Shown one piece after another: positions 24,306 through 35,179 of a stretch of DNA of 64,000 nt. Numbering within the stretch: the first letter of the stretch is position 1; the number at the start of each line of letters is the position of its first letter. Under the pieces are notes generated by a model. That model was not told the origin of the DNA and did not search any database. It saw only the letters and a program-made list of their open reading frames with translations. The position numbers and the translations under genes were made by a program. The stretch comes from Acanthopleura granulata (lineage: Eukaryota; Mollusca; Polyplacophora; Chitonida; Chitonidae): NCBI GenBank assembly GCA_016165875.1, contig JABBOT010000002.1, positions 18,430,120-18,494,119 on the forward strand, written 5' to 3'.

Positions 24306-27300
24306 TGAAGACTGTAAGCGCAAGAGGTGTGGGTGGGAACGTTATTCGAACTTTTTTCCTGAGTGTGCCTCTATGACAACTCACAAAAAGTCCTCCAAAT
24401 AGAGAAAATAAATTATTCATATGTCATATTTACCACTGGGGGTCTTGAATTTATCAGGGTTTTTTTCTACACATTTCACCTTAACTTTGTTATATATGCA
24501 TGATACCGGTAAAAAGAACTCCTATCAACTGAAGTCATTCAAGATCACAGGACATAAATTACTTCTCAAGGTCAAACTGATTTTCTTGACTACTATCTGA
24601 CATCATCGAAAGGGACCCGTCGCTGTTCCACTTTGGGCTTTCTCTAATATTAAAAAAAAAATAAATGTAAGGAATAATTTGCTAATGCATGTTCTTGTTG
24701 GTGGTGGTGGTGGGGGGGATTGGTCATATAACCCATGCATTGCCAAACTGGTTCATTTAATCATTTTTTTTTATGCATCCGTTAAAACACAGTTTACAAT
24801 TTACCTTTAAGGTAGTCCCATTACATAATCTGACACACAGATCTCCTGGCGCTCATAGGATAATCTCTCTTCCTCTCTGGGAAAATGCCAAAGACATGTT
24901 GAGAATGCCGCTTGTCAGTCCGATAGCCACTGATAGCGTTGTTGTGTTGTCATCGCAACTTGAAAGGTGCCCTTAACAAGCCTGGCGAAACACATTTGTG
25001 GTCGTTTCTTCAAGGCAGTGGTGCAATTGGGACCTTATTGACGACATTTGAGAGGATTTTTGCATCCTTTTCTTTACGTTTGAAGACACCCACAATATAG
25101 GAACACTGGATCTGCATTACTGTGATAAGCATGACTCCTAAGCCCAGCTGGTCAAGCAGTCATCTGGTATAAAATACTACAGAGATCACAACGTTTTCCC
25201 GAATGACATTTTGTAGATAGTATGTGCCCATTTTGATGCATTTTACGAGTGTGTATAGCAACAGGATAAACGGCAACCTGTTTTGTAGCGTTTTCAACCC
25301 AGATTACACTCTCAGGTTGAGTGGTTCGTATGAAAGACTTTGCAATTTAAATGCAATTTTAAGTATGTGTTTGTAGTCATTAATCCACAAGATTTACCAA
25401 AGTAATTAAACCCTTACGCTAAAGAGCTACAGTAAACTATAGATGGCATGGATTTTGGTCATGCGTGCGTTAGAATATACGTGGCGAGTCAGGCATTTCT
25501 CTTCCAGCTCTCATCCATAGTGGAATTTCCCACAAAATGTGCCACACGAACGTACGGCTACATGTAACGTAATAAATTAGGACGGGTTCGCGCATAGAGA
25601 AGCATCTCGGAATTTTGGACGATAACTGAAAGGCTAAAATAATGCACTAGGGAATTACATTATACCAGAATTCAAATTGAGTACTATGACAGTTCAGAAC
25701 TTGTCGTTTATGAACTTCTGGTTTATTAAAAAATGTAACTAATTTGCGCTTAGTTAAAAAACCCAACGTAGCGATCTTGTTCAGCACTATGGGTATATTG
25801 CAGAACCACTAGGTAGTATAAGCTAATGTGGGCTAATATTTAAACCTGATTAAGTATTACAAGAATACCTCTGTTTGCTTTGTGCACAGCTTGTCTATAT
25901 TGAAACTGCGGTTGAAGTCCTGTTGAAGGAGTGTATCGCAAATGTAGGTATATTTCATATACGTGGAAATAATCAGATTTTTCAATAACTTATACGTATA
26001 GGTTTGTCATGAGACAGTTATTTCTTAAAGGGATGAGCCATCACCACTGCTGTAACACCACGGTTCACATCGAGCCGCCAGTTTCGTTTCTCATCGGTCG
26101 ATAACTCGTACTGATCCCACCGGGAAAACGGTCGCTATGTCTACTAGCTGGGATTTAGACGCCCTATGGTTTGTGGTCAAGGGAAATCCAAGCGGAGACA
26201 AACACGACACTACCTAATAGAGAAGGCAACACGTGGCCAGACCCAAAACGAATTGGTATTTGCAAATGGTTTAAACCCACAGGATGCCAACACGTTGGGC
26301 TATCGAAGACGTCTGGACAGAGCGCTTGATTTCGATTTAATCAGATTTAGACAATCCGGGATGTTAGACAAAGTAAACAAGACATACGGAATTGTGTCAA
26401 CAAACACTTCGCACAGAGAGGTTTACCTCTAATTCTGTTTCACCAGATAACGGCATGGTAAAGAATGTTGACTGCAGGGAATCTGGTAAAAACTCTCTAA
26501 AAGAGCTTGGTAGCTCACATAATCGATCAAGAAATCGGGGATGTATAGCTGCAAAGGTGACAAATAAAAGCACGTTTAGTCTTTATAATTGCAAAAACGA
26601 CGGTCAAATAATCAGAACTCTCTCAGAAACATTTATGCCAAAACACACCATGTGGTGCGTCTTCTCAAAGTGCTTAAAGCAGTTACGCGAAAGCTCTCCA
26701 AAATATACTCTTACGCAATCAGTTTAAATGGTATGTAATCTTTGGTTTGTCTAGCAATGGGTGTGAGTTTGTACAGCATGTCTTTCTTAAGAGTTGGAAA
26801 GTTAAATATATTTTGTACTAGAAAGTTTGCGCGTCTGGTAACAGACCAACCTCAGCTGTGTGCGTTCGTCCCTTCCATATTCTAACTATTCATATGACAA
26901 CCATTTCGTGGAAAGTATAAGAAACACTAGGAGGGAGTCAGAAAAAGTATTTCAGTTTTGCAAACGATAAAAACTGACATTAAAATTTGGTTATTTCCTA
27001 ACCTGTCTCTAAAAGCGCAGTCGAGACCTTCTTGGAAAAAAATACAGCATATCGATGACCCGAAACCTTTTAAAGCATTATCGTGTCTTGATCCACTAAA
27101 GCCAAAGCAACTCAGGAATTACTCTTCCTTCACTCATTTCCTGTTTACAATAAACTTAGATTAGCCGCCTCAGTGCCTCTGCGTGTGAAGTGTGCTCTGA
27201 CAAAAAACTCTATTTTTTTAGTTTTTGTTGGTGACCTTCTTTAGAGGCCTTGTCCGCTGTATAACCTTGCGAAACACCTGACGATATAGAGTTGACAGAA

Positions 27301-27992
27301 TTTCGCGATGAGATGGACATTACAACACAAGAAATAACTGTACTACAACAGCAATTGGTTATTTTTAGGCGGAAGTTTGCCTTACGGTTTTATGTGGGCA
27401 ATTCGCTCTGTCGCACTTAAGAAAGTTACAACCGCAAGGGAATATATAAATCATTTACAGACAAGGACGTGGTGTCTTTAATAGTTAATAATTTGAAATT
27501 TGGGCATCCATTTAAGATCTACTAGGAAAATTATCAAAGAGTAAATTTGCCACAAACATCCACTCCCCACTCACTCCTAGCCCACGGTTGTCAATATTCA
27601 ATGTTCAATGTTCCAATGAAATACTAGTAGGTAATTGTTCAGGAAGAAGTTATTGTGTTTCTTTCCTTATTTAAGATGTGTTGAACGTAGTAATGCTTGC
27701 TAAGAATACTTAAAGGTATCTTTTAAGCCTCTTGTACGGTCGAACACATACTTTAATTAGTAGTTTTTTGCGCTCGGTGACTTGGATGTTTTTGCCTATA
27801 GTTGTTTTTAACAGTCCAGAAGGATTAACGGTCCTTCAGCATGTAACAAGTGTAGTGTAGTAGTGTAGTTTCTGTGAGTGGCCACAGAAACGTTGTTTGA
27901 CGACCGATAAGCAGGGAAATATTCAGAGAGGTGTGATTTGCTATCTTGTATTACATTTGCTATGAGCTAACACCCTTTTTGATAAACCAGGT
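24306..27992. other. Non-coding stretch
   Basis: No element or gene identified. The overlapping plus-strand frames at 26166-26432 and 26392-26727 lie in a somewhat GC-richer patch, but I see no domain. A G-rich tract 'ggtggtggtggtggg' lies at 24700-24718. Confidence 0.45.
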
Positions 27993-28274
27993 ATGGAGTT
28001 TTTAGGCTACTCTGTCTTCTCTTTATTGTGTATTCTGCGTTTGTCATGTGTTCCGTACATTGGAGATTGTCCGGTCGATATTACAACAGGTATTTCCAGT
28101 GCTCCGACAAAAACCATACCAGTTCCTCAAAATATCACGACATTAATCTTCTGGCATTGTTATGGGCTCGACATCATTACCAGAGGAGATCTGTTACAGG
28201 GATGGAGTTTGTTTGACATCAGCGTGGTTGCAGTGGAACAGGAATGCTCGCAAGACCTAGAATTTCCGAAATAG
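27993..28274 (+). CDS. Possible first exon of a secreted LRR-type protein, or pseudogene
   Basis: A 93-codon frame from an ATG. The N-terminus looks like a signal peptide: hydrophobic core 'GYSVFSLLCILRLSCV' at residues 5-20. It is followed by 'GDCPVD' and then 'TIPVPQNITTLIFWHC', which resembles the cysteine-containing LRR N-terminal cap and first LRR ('IP..IT.L'). The next segment, 'ITRGDLLQGWSLFDISVVAV', has LRR-like leucine spacing. The frame then closes with TAG, and no further LRRs are seen downstream, so it is either an exon, a truncated gene or a decayed copy. Membership of an LRR family is inference from pattern only. Confidence 0.35.
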   Translation: MEFLGYSVFSLLCILRLSCVPYIGDCPVDITTGISSAPTKTIPVPQNITTLIFWHCYGLDIITRGDLLQGWSLFDISVVAVEQECSQDLEFPK

Positions 28275-29186
28275 TTATTGATTCGTTTTCGACAGGGAAG
28301 CACCAATGTCTATTGCTTTGCCGGCCAATAAACGACGCCGATGTCACTTTGTAAAGTCAGACACAATAAACCTTTTAGGGTAGTGTACTGCGGACACAGA
28401 CCAAATCTAAACGCAACAAACTATATAATTTAAACTTTTCAGTGTCTTGTATCAGTCTTACAAGAGCCCGCCCTATCAAAATTTGGGGGCATTAAAGGAT
28501 AAATGCGACAATGCTGTAGCGATCAATCTTTTTAATATGAAAAACTGTTCTACCACGAGACAAATAATCTAACCCCTATCCTTGTAAGTGTCAAGAGATT
28601 CCAAATCTGAGATGGATCCACTAGGCGGATCTTTCAGGGTGCCAAGCCATAAAAGAGTTAGGGAGTGTTAGGCGGCTATAGCGAGGCAGGTGTGTGTGGC
28701 GTGCGACTGTGCATCACTCCCAGGCTTCCACTAATCCACTTTCTAAGCGAACTATAGAGACAGGCGTCCTCCGCGGGCAGCGTCACTTTGGGGCAATCAG
28801 TATTAAGACATCATCGCTGACTTTTTCAGGCGGGCTTTTCATCCGTGCTAATGCAAGGAAATCGGAAAGCAATGAGATGAAGCTTCGTGCTCGACATGGC
28901 AGTGATGTGCTCCCTGGCATAATAATGCCCTGGGGATCCTAAAATGTCCGTGAACGGCAAATACCAAAGGGGATGGGCAATGAGAGGCCCTGCCAGGATA
29001 CCCAGGCTTCAAACAACAAACAGTGTCATGCTCCAGTACATTGTACGATTTATCATTGTGCTGCTGTTGCCCATCGTGGACAGTAAGATCAGTGTGAGCG
29101 GTATTTTTTCCAGGCTTCTGGGTCATTACGCTGCGCTAAAGCGCTAGCCAACTGGGCCACGAAGGCCCTACGTACTTCCTTTTCCC
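28275..29186. other. Mostly unassigned stretch, with repeat fragments at its end
   Basis: 28275-28995 shows nothing recognised. Near 29072-29112 a block ('gtggacagtaagatcagtgt', 'gagcggtatttttt') resembles 32405-32447 ('tggacaatgagatcagagcg', 'agcggcattttc'). This is probably a fragment of the duplicated repeat described at 31890 and 35180. Confidence 0.45.
29113..29168 (-). mobile_element. MetaSINE tRNA-like head fragment
   Basis: On the minus strand: 'ccttcgtggcccagttggct', 'agcgctttagcgcagcgtaa', 'tgacccagaagcc'. This is the tRNA-related head of the SINE family, well preserved, with an A-box-like segment. The body is missing; to its left lies a different repeat. It is not a tRNA gene because the anticodon arm and 3' half do not fold as one. 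Confidence 0.8.
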
Positions 29187-29752
29187 GCCTACAATACAAT
29201 ACATGCCTGCTATACCTTCTCTGGAAAAGAATATAAGCTTATCATGCTTCACCTACAAAGCAATATATATTTATTATACCTCCCCTGCCCAACCATACTA
29301 GCACATTCTGATTATATCTCTTCTACAAAAGAACACCTGCGCATTATACCTCATTACAAAACAATACATGCTGATTATGGTTCACTCACAAAACAACATA
29401 TGTTTATTATATCTCCCCTGCAAAACAATACCAGTACATGCTGATTATACCTTCTGTACAAAACAGTGCGTGTTTATTATACTTCACTTACAACAATATA
29501 TGTTCATTTTACCGCCACTGGAAAACAATATTAGTAGCTGCTGATTATATCTCCTCGACAAAACAATTCCTGTTTATTATACCTCGGCTACAAAACAATA
29601 CATACTTATTATATCTCGCCTACAAAAAAAATACCTGCCTGTTACACCCAACCGACAAAACAATACATGCATACTATACCTCACCTACAAAGCAATGTCA
29701 GCTTACTATAAATGAACTACAAAACTATACGTTCTTACTACATCTAACACAG
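29187..29752 (+). repeat. Minisatellite, ~17 units of about 32 bp
   Basis: The unit consensus is roughly 'ctacaaaacaatacatg' plus 'cttattatacctc'. About 17 degenerate units follow in direct order. Three of them (near 29288, 29418 and 29519) carry an extra ~6 bases ('accagtacat', 'attagtagct' type). Much of the array is open in one frame, giving repetitive peptides such as 'YLLYL' and 'TKQH', but this is a by-product of the repeat. A shorter array of the same unit lies at 33655-33757, and both end in 'ctacatctaaca' and then 'atgttgcg/gtgttgcg'. Confidence 0.92.
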
Positions 29753-29917
29753 TGTTGCGTAGGGGACAAGTCGCGAGTGTTAGAGAGTATTGACGGTGCT
29801 ATGAGGTGTAGGTTATCAGATGGCAATACTAAGGAGATACTTTAATGAACTAAACCATCCGATAACCCAAAATGTTGAGGAGTATTTCAGTATATGGGGA
29901 TAAATTATATAATGCAT

Positions 29918-30182
29918 ATATAATTACCACATGGAAAGGGCCATTTGATGCCAGGGCATTAAGGTGACTTTAACAGAGACTTGAGCGCAAATAGTTCACA
30001 CGGGCCATCACACTAGGGTATTGTCAGCGAAAACGTCCACCATCCCTCAATGGGGTTCAAAAATGCCGCAGTTACTCATTCCGTTAGATAAGTCTCAAGG
30101 TAAAGCAGACAATAACATTAGTTAAATACGCCGAAGGCAATCTCCATCTACCTTGACTGTAATGCTTACCAATTAGCATACA
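29918..30182 (-). repeat. Dispersed ~265-bp repeat X, copy 1 (inverted relative to copy 2)
   Basis: The reverse complement of this block matches 34240-34514 along its length. Matching anchors are 'ggtaagcattacagt', 'tatctaacggaatgag', 'tgcggcattt', 'aatctctgttaa'/'aagtctctgttaa' and 'caccttaatgccctggcatc'. Similarity stops abruptly at both ends, as expected for the ends of a mobile element. No clear terminal inverted repeat or coding frame is seen. Class unknown. Confidence 0.85.
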
Positions 30183-30186
30183 ATGG

Positions 30187-30533
30187 TCGGCGGACTAGTG
30201 ATTAGGGCATACGCCTGGAGGTCGGGACATCCAGATTCAAGACCGGATCGGGTCATACCAAAGATTTTAAAAATGGTATTTGTTGCTGCCTCGCTTGGCG
30301 CCTAGCATTGCGAGGTTAGAGCAAGGAACATGACTGGTCGGCCCGGTGTCAGTATAATGTGATTGGGTGGGTTGTTATGTCTGGTATCTTCGGTATGATT
30401 TTCTAGTGACGGCAGCACTTTGGTGGCATGGGCTCACCGTGCCACAAGAAAACACGCACACACCAGAAGAACTCTTCGTAGTAATATGACTGAAGTGTTG
30501 TTAAGTACGACGTTAGATCCCAAACGCTCACTC
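30187..30533 (+). mobile_element. Second tRNA-derived SINE family, copy 1 (full length)
   Basis: The tRNA-like head is 'ggactagtgattagggcata' (A box region), then 'ggaggtcgggacatccagat' and 'tcaagacc' (B box). A body of about 250 bp follows, including 'cgcttggcgcctagcattg' and 'ggtcggcccggtgtcag'. It ends in 'atatgactgaagtgttgtta', 'agtacgacgttagatccc' and 'aaacgctcactc'. This tail is of a type I know from molluscan SINEs. Partial copies lie at 31678-31854 (minus) and 40250-40545 (plus). Confidence 0.83.
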
Positions 30534-30859
30534 TAATGTCGTATCAGGGAGTATAACTTTTGTTAAATATAATGGCGTCCTCCAACAATCGACTTTTGTC
30601 GTAACGATGTCTTCTTCTATCATTTACTTAATTCTCGCTGAAAAACTCGAAAATTTTTCACTCCAACAATGGCAAGAAATTTTGGGGGTTATGGAAACCG
30701 GTCATTAGCCAACATCACAACGGCCATGGGGACGCGTCCTCCGGTTATTACCATTGTAAGACTACACAAAAAATGAAATCACAAAATGTGTCTCAATGAA
30801 ATAAGATTATGTGTTTCATTAAAATGTGAGAGTATTGCCTGTTTCATTTTATTGTTACA
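30534..30859. other. Unassigned
   Basis: No feature recognised between the SINE and LTR-like copy B. Confidence 0.4.
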
Positions 30860-31676
30860 AGAGATTTTAGCGTCCCACATCCAGATGGACTATTCCGGCT
30901 TCCAAAGGCAGGTCAGTACACGTAAATATAGAATACACAGTTCTTCGGAATTCTCGATTTCAAGGACGACAATTCCTCTAGTGACGAACAGCAGAGGGTG
31001 CGGTACGCCAATGTTGGTAGATATCCAACTGCCGGCAAGAGGCAAGTTTCCCGGGTTGACAATAGCGTCCGTAATGCCGAGCTAGCGATGCATGTTTCAC
31101 TCCTCGAAAATATACTCAACGTCACTTTCAGGATAAACTGGGATGAAATGTATGTAGTCGCACATAGACCATGAGCTACATAAGCTCCAAAAGAACGTCT
31201 AACACCACATAGCAACTCGTGAAACACGAGCTCACCGAGTGATACGTACCGAGATATGGAGTACAAAATGACAAAATTGTCGAAAGGCGTGTAAGCCAAT
31301 ATCTCCAAAATCTGACAAAAATCCTGCCAAGTAGACAAGAGCAAATATGACTCGAGTGGACACAAGTAAAACGACTGCTATCAAAGTGGACGTAAGTAAA
31401 TGACTGTAAGCTTTACAACTTCGTCCCTCATATTTATACGCTATCGTAAGGGAGATTTTGGATGATCTGTCCATAAATATGTTTACAATATAGGTACATC
31501 TTTCCAGAATGAAACTAATAAACACAGAAGCCTCGTGAAGCTCAAGATGCGACTGAATTCCATTGCAGGCTATCACGTACACATAGAGAATAATGTGGGT
31601 CACAGATCCGGTTAGCAGAGAAACAAATAAAAATAATCATATATAATACAATATTTTAATGATGGGATTCGTAACA
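30860..31676 (-). mobile_element. LTR-like element, copy B
   Basis: On the minus strand it starts TGTTACGAATCC at 31676 and matches copy A across the TATA region (TATAAATA at 31431-31438). It continues through 'ttcatcccagtttatcctga'-type sequence and 'cggaatagtc'. The last ~370 bp of the LTR, corresponding to 12120-12490 in copy A, are absent or unrecognisable on the left, so the copy is truncated. The minus-strand frames 30913-31365 and 31232-31603 lie within it and are probably not genes. Confidence 0.68.
31431..31438 (-). promoter_or_regulatory. TATA box inside LTR-like copy B
   Basis: TATAAATA on the minus strand, followed by 'tgagggacgaagtt', matching copies A and C. Promoter function is inferred. 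Confidence 0.45.
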
Positions 31677-31677
31677 C

Positions 31678-31854
31678 TCCCCGCCACATTATATTGACAC
31701 CGGGCCGACCAGCCATGTTTCCTTGCTCTAACCTCTCAATGCTGAGCGCCAAACGAGAAAGCAACAGCAATATTTTTGGTATGATCCTACTCAGGCTTCA
31801 ACTTGGATCTCCCGACCTCAAAGCCAAGCTCTAACCACTGAACCACCGAGGCGG
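31678..31854 (-). mobile_element. Second SINE family, copy 2 (5' half)
   Basis: On the minus strand it shows a good tRNA-like head, 'cggtggttcagtggttagag', then 'ggtcgggagatccaagttga' and a body with 'ggcgctcagcattgagag' and 'ggtcggcccggtgtcaata'. It stops at 'taatgtgg', exactly against the terminus of LTR-like copy B at 31676. The remaining 3' half of the SINE is missing, which suggests that the LTR-like element inserted into it and the other side was later lost. Confidence 0.82.
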
Positions 31855-31889
31855 TTTTATATTAGTGGAAGACAACCGGACTTTCAGAC

Positions 31890-32400
31890 AACGCAAATGC
31901 CTACATAACACTCGTCTACTGCTTATTTCCGCCAGGTCCCAGAGATCGATGATTGGGGAATCCACAAACTCCACATCTGGGCCAAAATTAAACTCCCACC
32001 TCATCTGCATCGCGATCGTAACTTTCTTTCCACTCTCATTTAAACAAAGGGTGAAATTTAGAAAAAACAAAAAACCGAGAAAAGTTGGTCTCATTATGCC
32101 AGATTCTCAGAGCTTTCCAACTCTATTTCCAACTCTAAATATTTATTTATATTTATTTTTAGTGGTGCTTTACGCCGTACTCACCTATGTGACGTCGACC
32201 AGAATTCTGGTGGGAAGCGGGAAGCCCACCACCATCTGGATGTTCCACTCCAATATTTCGCTGAGGTACCCCTCTAACCCTCGCCAAGTGAGTAGATACC
32301 CTTCATCCTTCGGGTGATTTGTGAAAAAGATTTACTATCTGTGCCGAGAAGCACTGGTTGTAGTTTAAACATCGACACGGAATGGAATTATCTGCCATAC
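31890..32400. repeat. Duplicated block P, copy 1
   Basis: Matches 35180-35806 in order and orientation. Anchors are 'ccacaaactccac'/'ccacaaattccac', 'cagattctcagagctttc', a SINE-tail-like insert, and then 'gtagatacccttcat', 'gtcgagaagtacc'/'gccgagaagcact' and 'ccatacg'. A degraded MetaSINE tail lies at the same position in both copies, so the SINE predates the duplication. The minus frame 31831-32094 and the minus frame 35059-35328 share 'DVEFV', again only weakly suggesting old coding content. Confidence 0.72.
32136..32190 (-). mobile_element. MetaSINE tail remnant
   Basis: On the minus strand: 'ggtgagtacggcgtaaagca', 'ccactaaaaataaatataaa'. This is the 3' end of the MetaSINE-like family, with the rest replaced or eroded. 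Confidence 0.7.
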
Positions 32401-32447
32401 GTTGCCTAATATGGACAATGAGATCAGAGCGAGCGGCATTTTCTCGA

Positions 32448-33654
32448 ACCTCCTTGAAAAGATTATGTTAAAATACAATTAAGGTGAAAACTAAAAACAT
32501 ATGATCTGTTCCTAACGATGGCCACCCAACTGAGCTTTAGTTGTACTTTTCCGCACTCCCAAAGAGGCTTCTTTAGAAACGACAGTTACAATGACAGGAG
32601 TGAAATGAAATAAACCCAAAATGTCGACATTCGAAGTTGTCACCTTTCTCTATCTACCTGGTTGCCTGCGAGGACCACCACAGCTCATTTTCTCATTTAA
32701 CTTGTTTTAATGGCAAGTGAGATAAAGGCGGATTGTATTTTGTGAAAGAGGCGTAAAACTGGAAAGAGAGAACAACAACACTAAAAACATAAAGGAACAA
32801 TTTACAGTGTAAGAGCGTCACTGGTAGAGATCTCCAGTGGACTTGAATAGAGACTGCATGTAAATCTTTTAATATCTCTGAGCATGCACACATATGTTCA
32901 GGAGATGGATGGCTATAATCAGCCTTTTTTCTGGCGGTTGAGGCAGTAATTATCAAAAGCGGAGAGGCCATGATAAGCAATTTTTTATTTTATTTTATTT
33001 GTTTTGGACATTCTGGTGTTAGGCAGTCTATTAAATAACATCACCCTTTAGTTTCATTAATGTGCTCTAGATGATTCCAACATAGACGTATACAATGCAT
33101 CCGTGTAAACACAAGCTTAAATATGTATAAAAATTCTGCAGGATTTATTAAAATTGCTTTCTAACGCATATTATTCCCATATGTACTGCTGTTCTTCGTG
33201 GTGTACACAAAATGTGTTCTTACGGTAAAATGAAAATCATGTACAATAGTTCATATCGGCAGATGAAAAACTCCGCATCCAGCTGAAGAGCCAAAACCAT
33301 GTTGCCAATACATAATATTTTTTTGCAGTAGTTGTTCGAAAAAATTTGTATTTCTTGAAGGAGAGAATAAAAACAAGAAAACAATAGTGTTTTATAAGCC
33401 ATTTTAATTTCAGTTTAGCCAATATATTGTGTCCAATTACGTATTATGCCAAAGTGGCAACAGTTTTTTCTAGACCATACGCCTGTAAACATCCATAACG
33501 CGTTATATATCACAACTGATTAAATGTATACACGTTTATATCAGCTTTGAGCCTGGGATAAGAGGAGGGCGCTGTTGTTGTTGTTATGAGTGGAGCTAAA
33601 CACTTATCGGTCATTGGTGTTGAATGGTAGCCTTCTGGTTCTTGACCTTGATAA
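32448..33654. other. Unassigned stretch
   Basis: No recognised elements. It includes an AT-rich run (32980-33003, 'ttttttattttattttattt'). No gene. Confidence 0.45.
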
Positions 33655-33757
33655 AAGCTACAATACAATGCGTGTGTGCCGTACCTCTGATACCAAACAA
33701 TGTTTGCTGATTGTACCTTACCTGCAATACAATACATGCTTCCTACATCTAACATAA
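33655..33757 (+). repeat. Short array of the 32-bp minisatellite unit
   Basis: Three to four degenerate units ('ctacaatacaatgcgtg', 'accaaacaatgtttgctgat', 'ctgcaatacaatacatgctt') end in 'cctacatctaacataatgtt', the same boundary that closes the large array at 29752. A shared boundary indicates that array and flank spread together. Confidence 0.82.
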
Positions 33758-34239
33758 TGTTGCGAAGGGAAAATTTGGAAGGGACAGACAGGGAATATGC
33801 AGACGTTGACCATATCATGAAGTATATATTACTACAAACAGTACCAAGGGGTGTTTTAATGACTTAAATGTCATGGTAACACAAACCATTTGATATCGTT
33901 TAAAATAACACTGAGGGCGGATATTTCGACGCGACACAACTGACCAACCCATTCCTGGATTAGAAAACCCCATCCTAATATATACTCTAAGCAGTACATA
34001 CTGTCGCCTGATTGGATTAGAATAATTCCTCAAAACTCTCGTTGTCCACACCACAACCTAAATCCACGCGACAACCGCCTCCAACAGCCGCAGAGCATAA
34101 ATGTAAACCAGCGCACCTAAAATTATGGCTTTGTGTCAATGTATTATCGCGTTCAGTATGCATTTTGCAAACTTCCTTGTTGTTCAACAAATAAAACAAC
34201 CACGACCATAGCATGGAACCCCAGTGCCTGAGACAGATG
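33758..34239. other. Unassigned stretch between minisatellite and repeat X
   Basis: No element recognised. The minus frames at 33815-34214 show no domains. Confidence 0.4.
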
Positions 34240-34514
34240 CGCTTTGTCCTGATTGGTAAGCATTACAGTTAACTTAGCTGGAGATACCCTTTCGCCTGTT
34301 TAATTAATGTCCTTGTCTCTACTTTGAGACGTATCTAACGGAATGAGAAATTGCGGCATTTTAGAAGCCCAGTGAGAGGTGGGGACATTTCCGCTGACAG
34401 AATCCTTGCGCGATGGCTCGTTTCAACGATTCGCGCCCAAATCTCTGTTAATGTCGATTTACGTCACCTTAATGCCCTGGCATCGAATGGTCCTTTCCGC
34501 GCGGTAATTACCCT
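34240..34514 (+). repeat. Dispersed repeat X, copy 2
   Basis: Inverted partner of 29918-30182. It runs from 'attggtaagcattacag' to 'gcgcggtaatt'. The plus frame 34351-34593 lies partly inside it and is not supported as a gene. Confidence 0.85.
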
Positions 34515-35179
34515 AGAAAGCATGGCGCGTTCTCTACGGATTAGGTCACTTCCACTCTGGCCAACTGGTAAACTGGTCGACTTTCACATCTAGTACGGTC
34601 TCTGTGGAATCGTGCTGCTAAATCGAACATCAGCCGTGGTAACCACTGTAAAACATGATAGATTCGTGCACACTGAACACGTGGGACTGAACGTGAAACC
34701 GCACACTTTTGATTGCTGAGGAAATTAGCGGGATTTCTTGGGGCAAACACCAGGCGTCGTAAAATTTCCCGCCGACATCTTTATGTAACTTATTCCTACT
34801 GAAGCTGCCTTATTCATTGGGTATGGACATAAAGGCTTCTTTAACCTATAGATATGCCAGGCACTGTGTAATAAATTTTTCACGAATGACGTGCAGTCGC
34901 AGGCTATGTCTAACAATATGCCATATCCTAAAGTAACTCTTGCTATACGAGAACTTCACATTTGTCTTCATCAGCGTAAATGTAAATTTTATTGCAAATT
35001 AAATCACGCCAAATCAGGTAATACTCTGAGATTTTTCTCTTGCACAGAATTTCGCCACTTATCTGCAGAAATTTGGTGTGCACCACGTGTGGAAAAGCTT
35101 GTCAGTGACTTGCGGAAGATTGGTTGCTTTTTTCCATACACCGTTTGCCATCTCATCTACACCAATTTCCTGGTGACAC
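34515..35179. other. Unassigned stretch
   Basis: A 130-codon plus-strand frame (34891-35283) runs into block P. Its composition is not convincing and I recognise no domain. Confidence 0.4.

Noticed and set aside
26166..26727. Two overlapping plus-strand frames as a gene
   Set aside because: No domain and the frames are in different registers without a clear intron.
29187..29752. CRISPR-like array
   Set aside because: Units abut one another without spacers, are strongly degenerate, and the DNA is eukaryotic; it is a minisatellite.
29244..29845. Repetitive protein encoded in the minisatellite
   Set aside because: The open frames come from the tandem unit itself; the unit length varies and disrupts the frame.
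30913..31603. Minus-strand genes of 123-150 codons
   Set aside because: Both lie entirely in LTR-like copy B.
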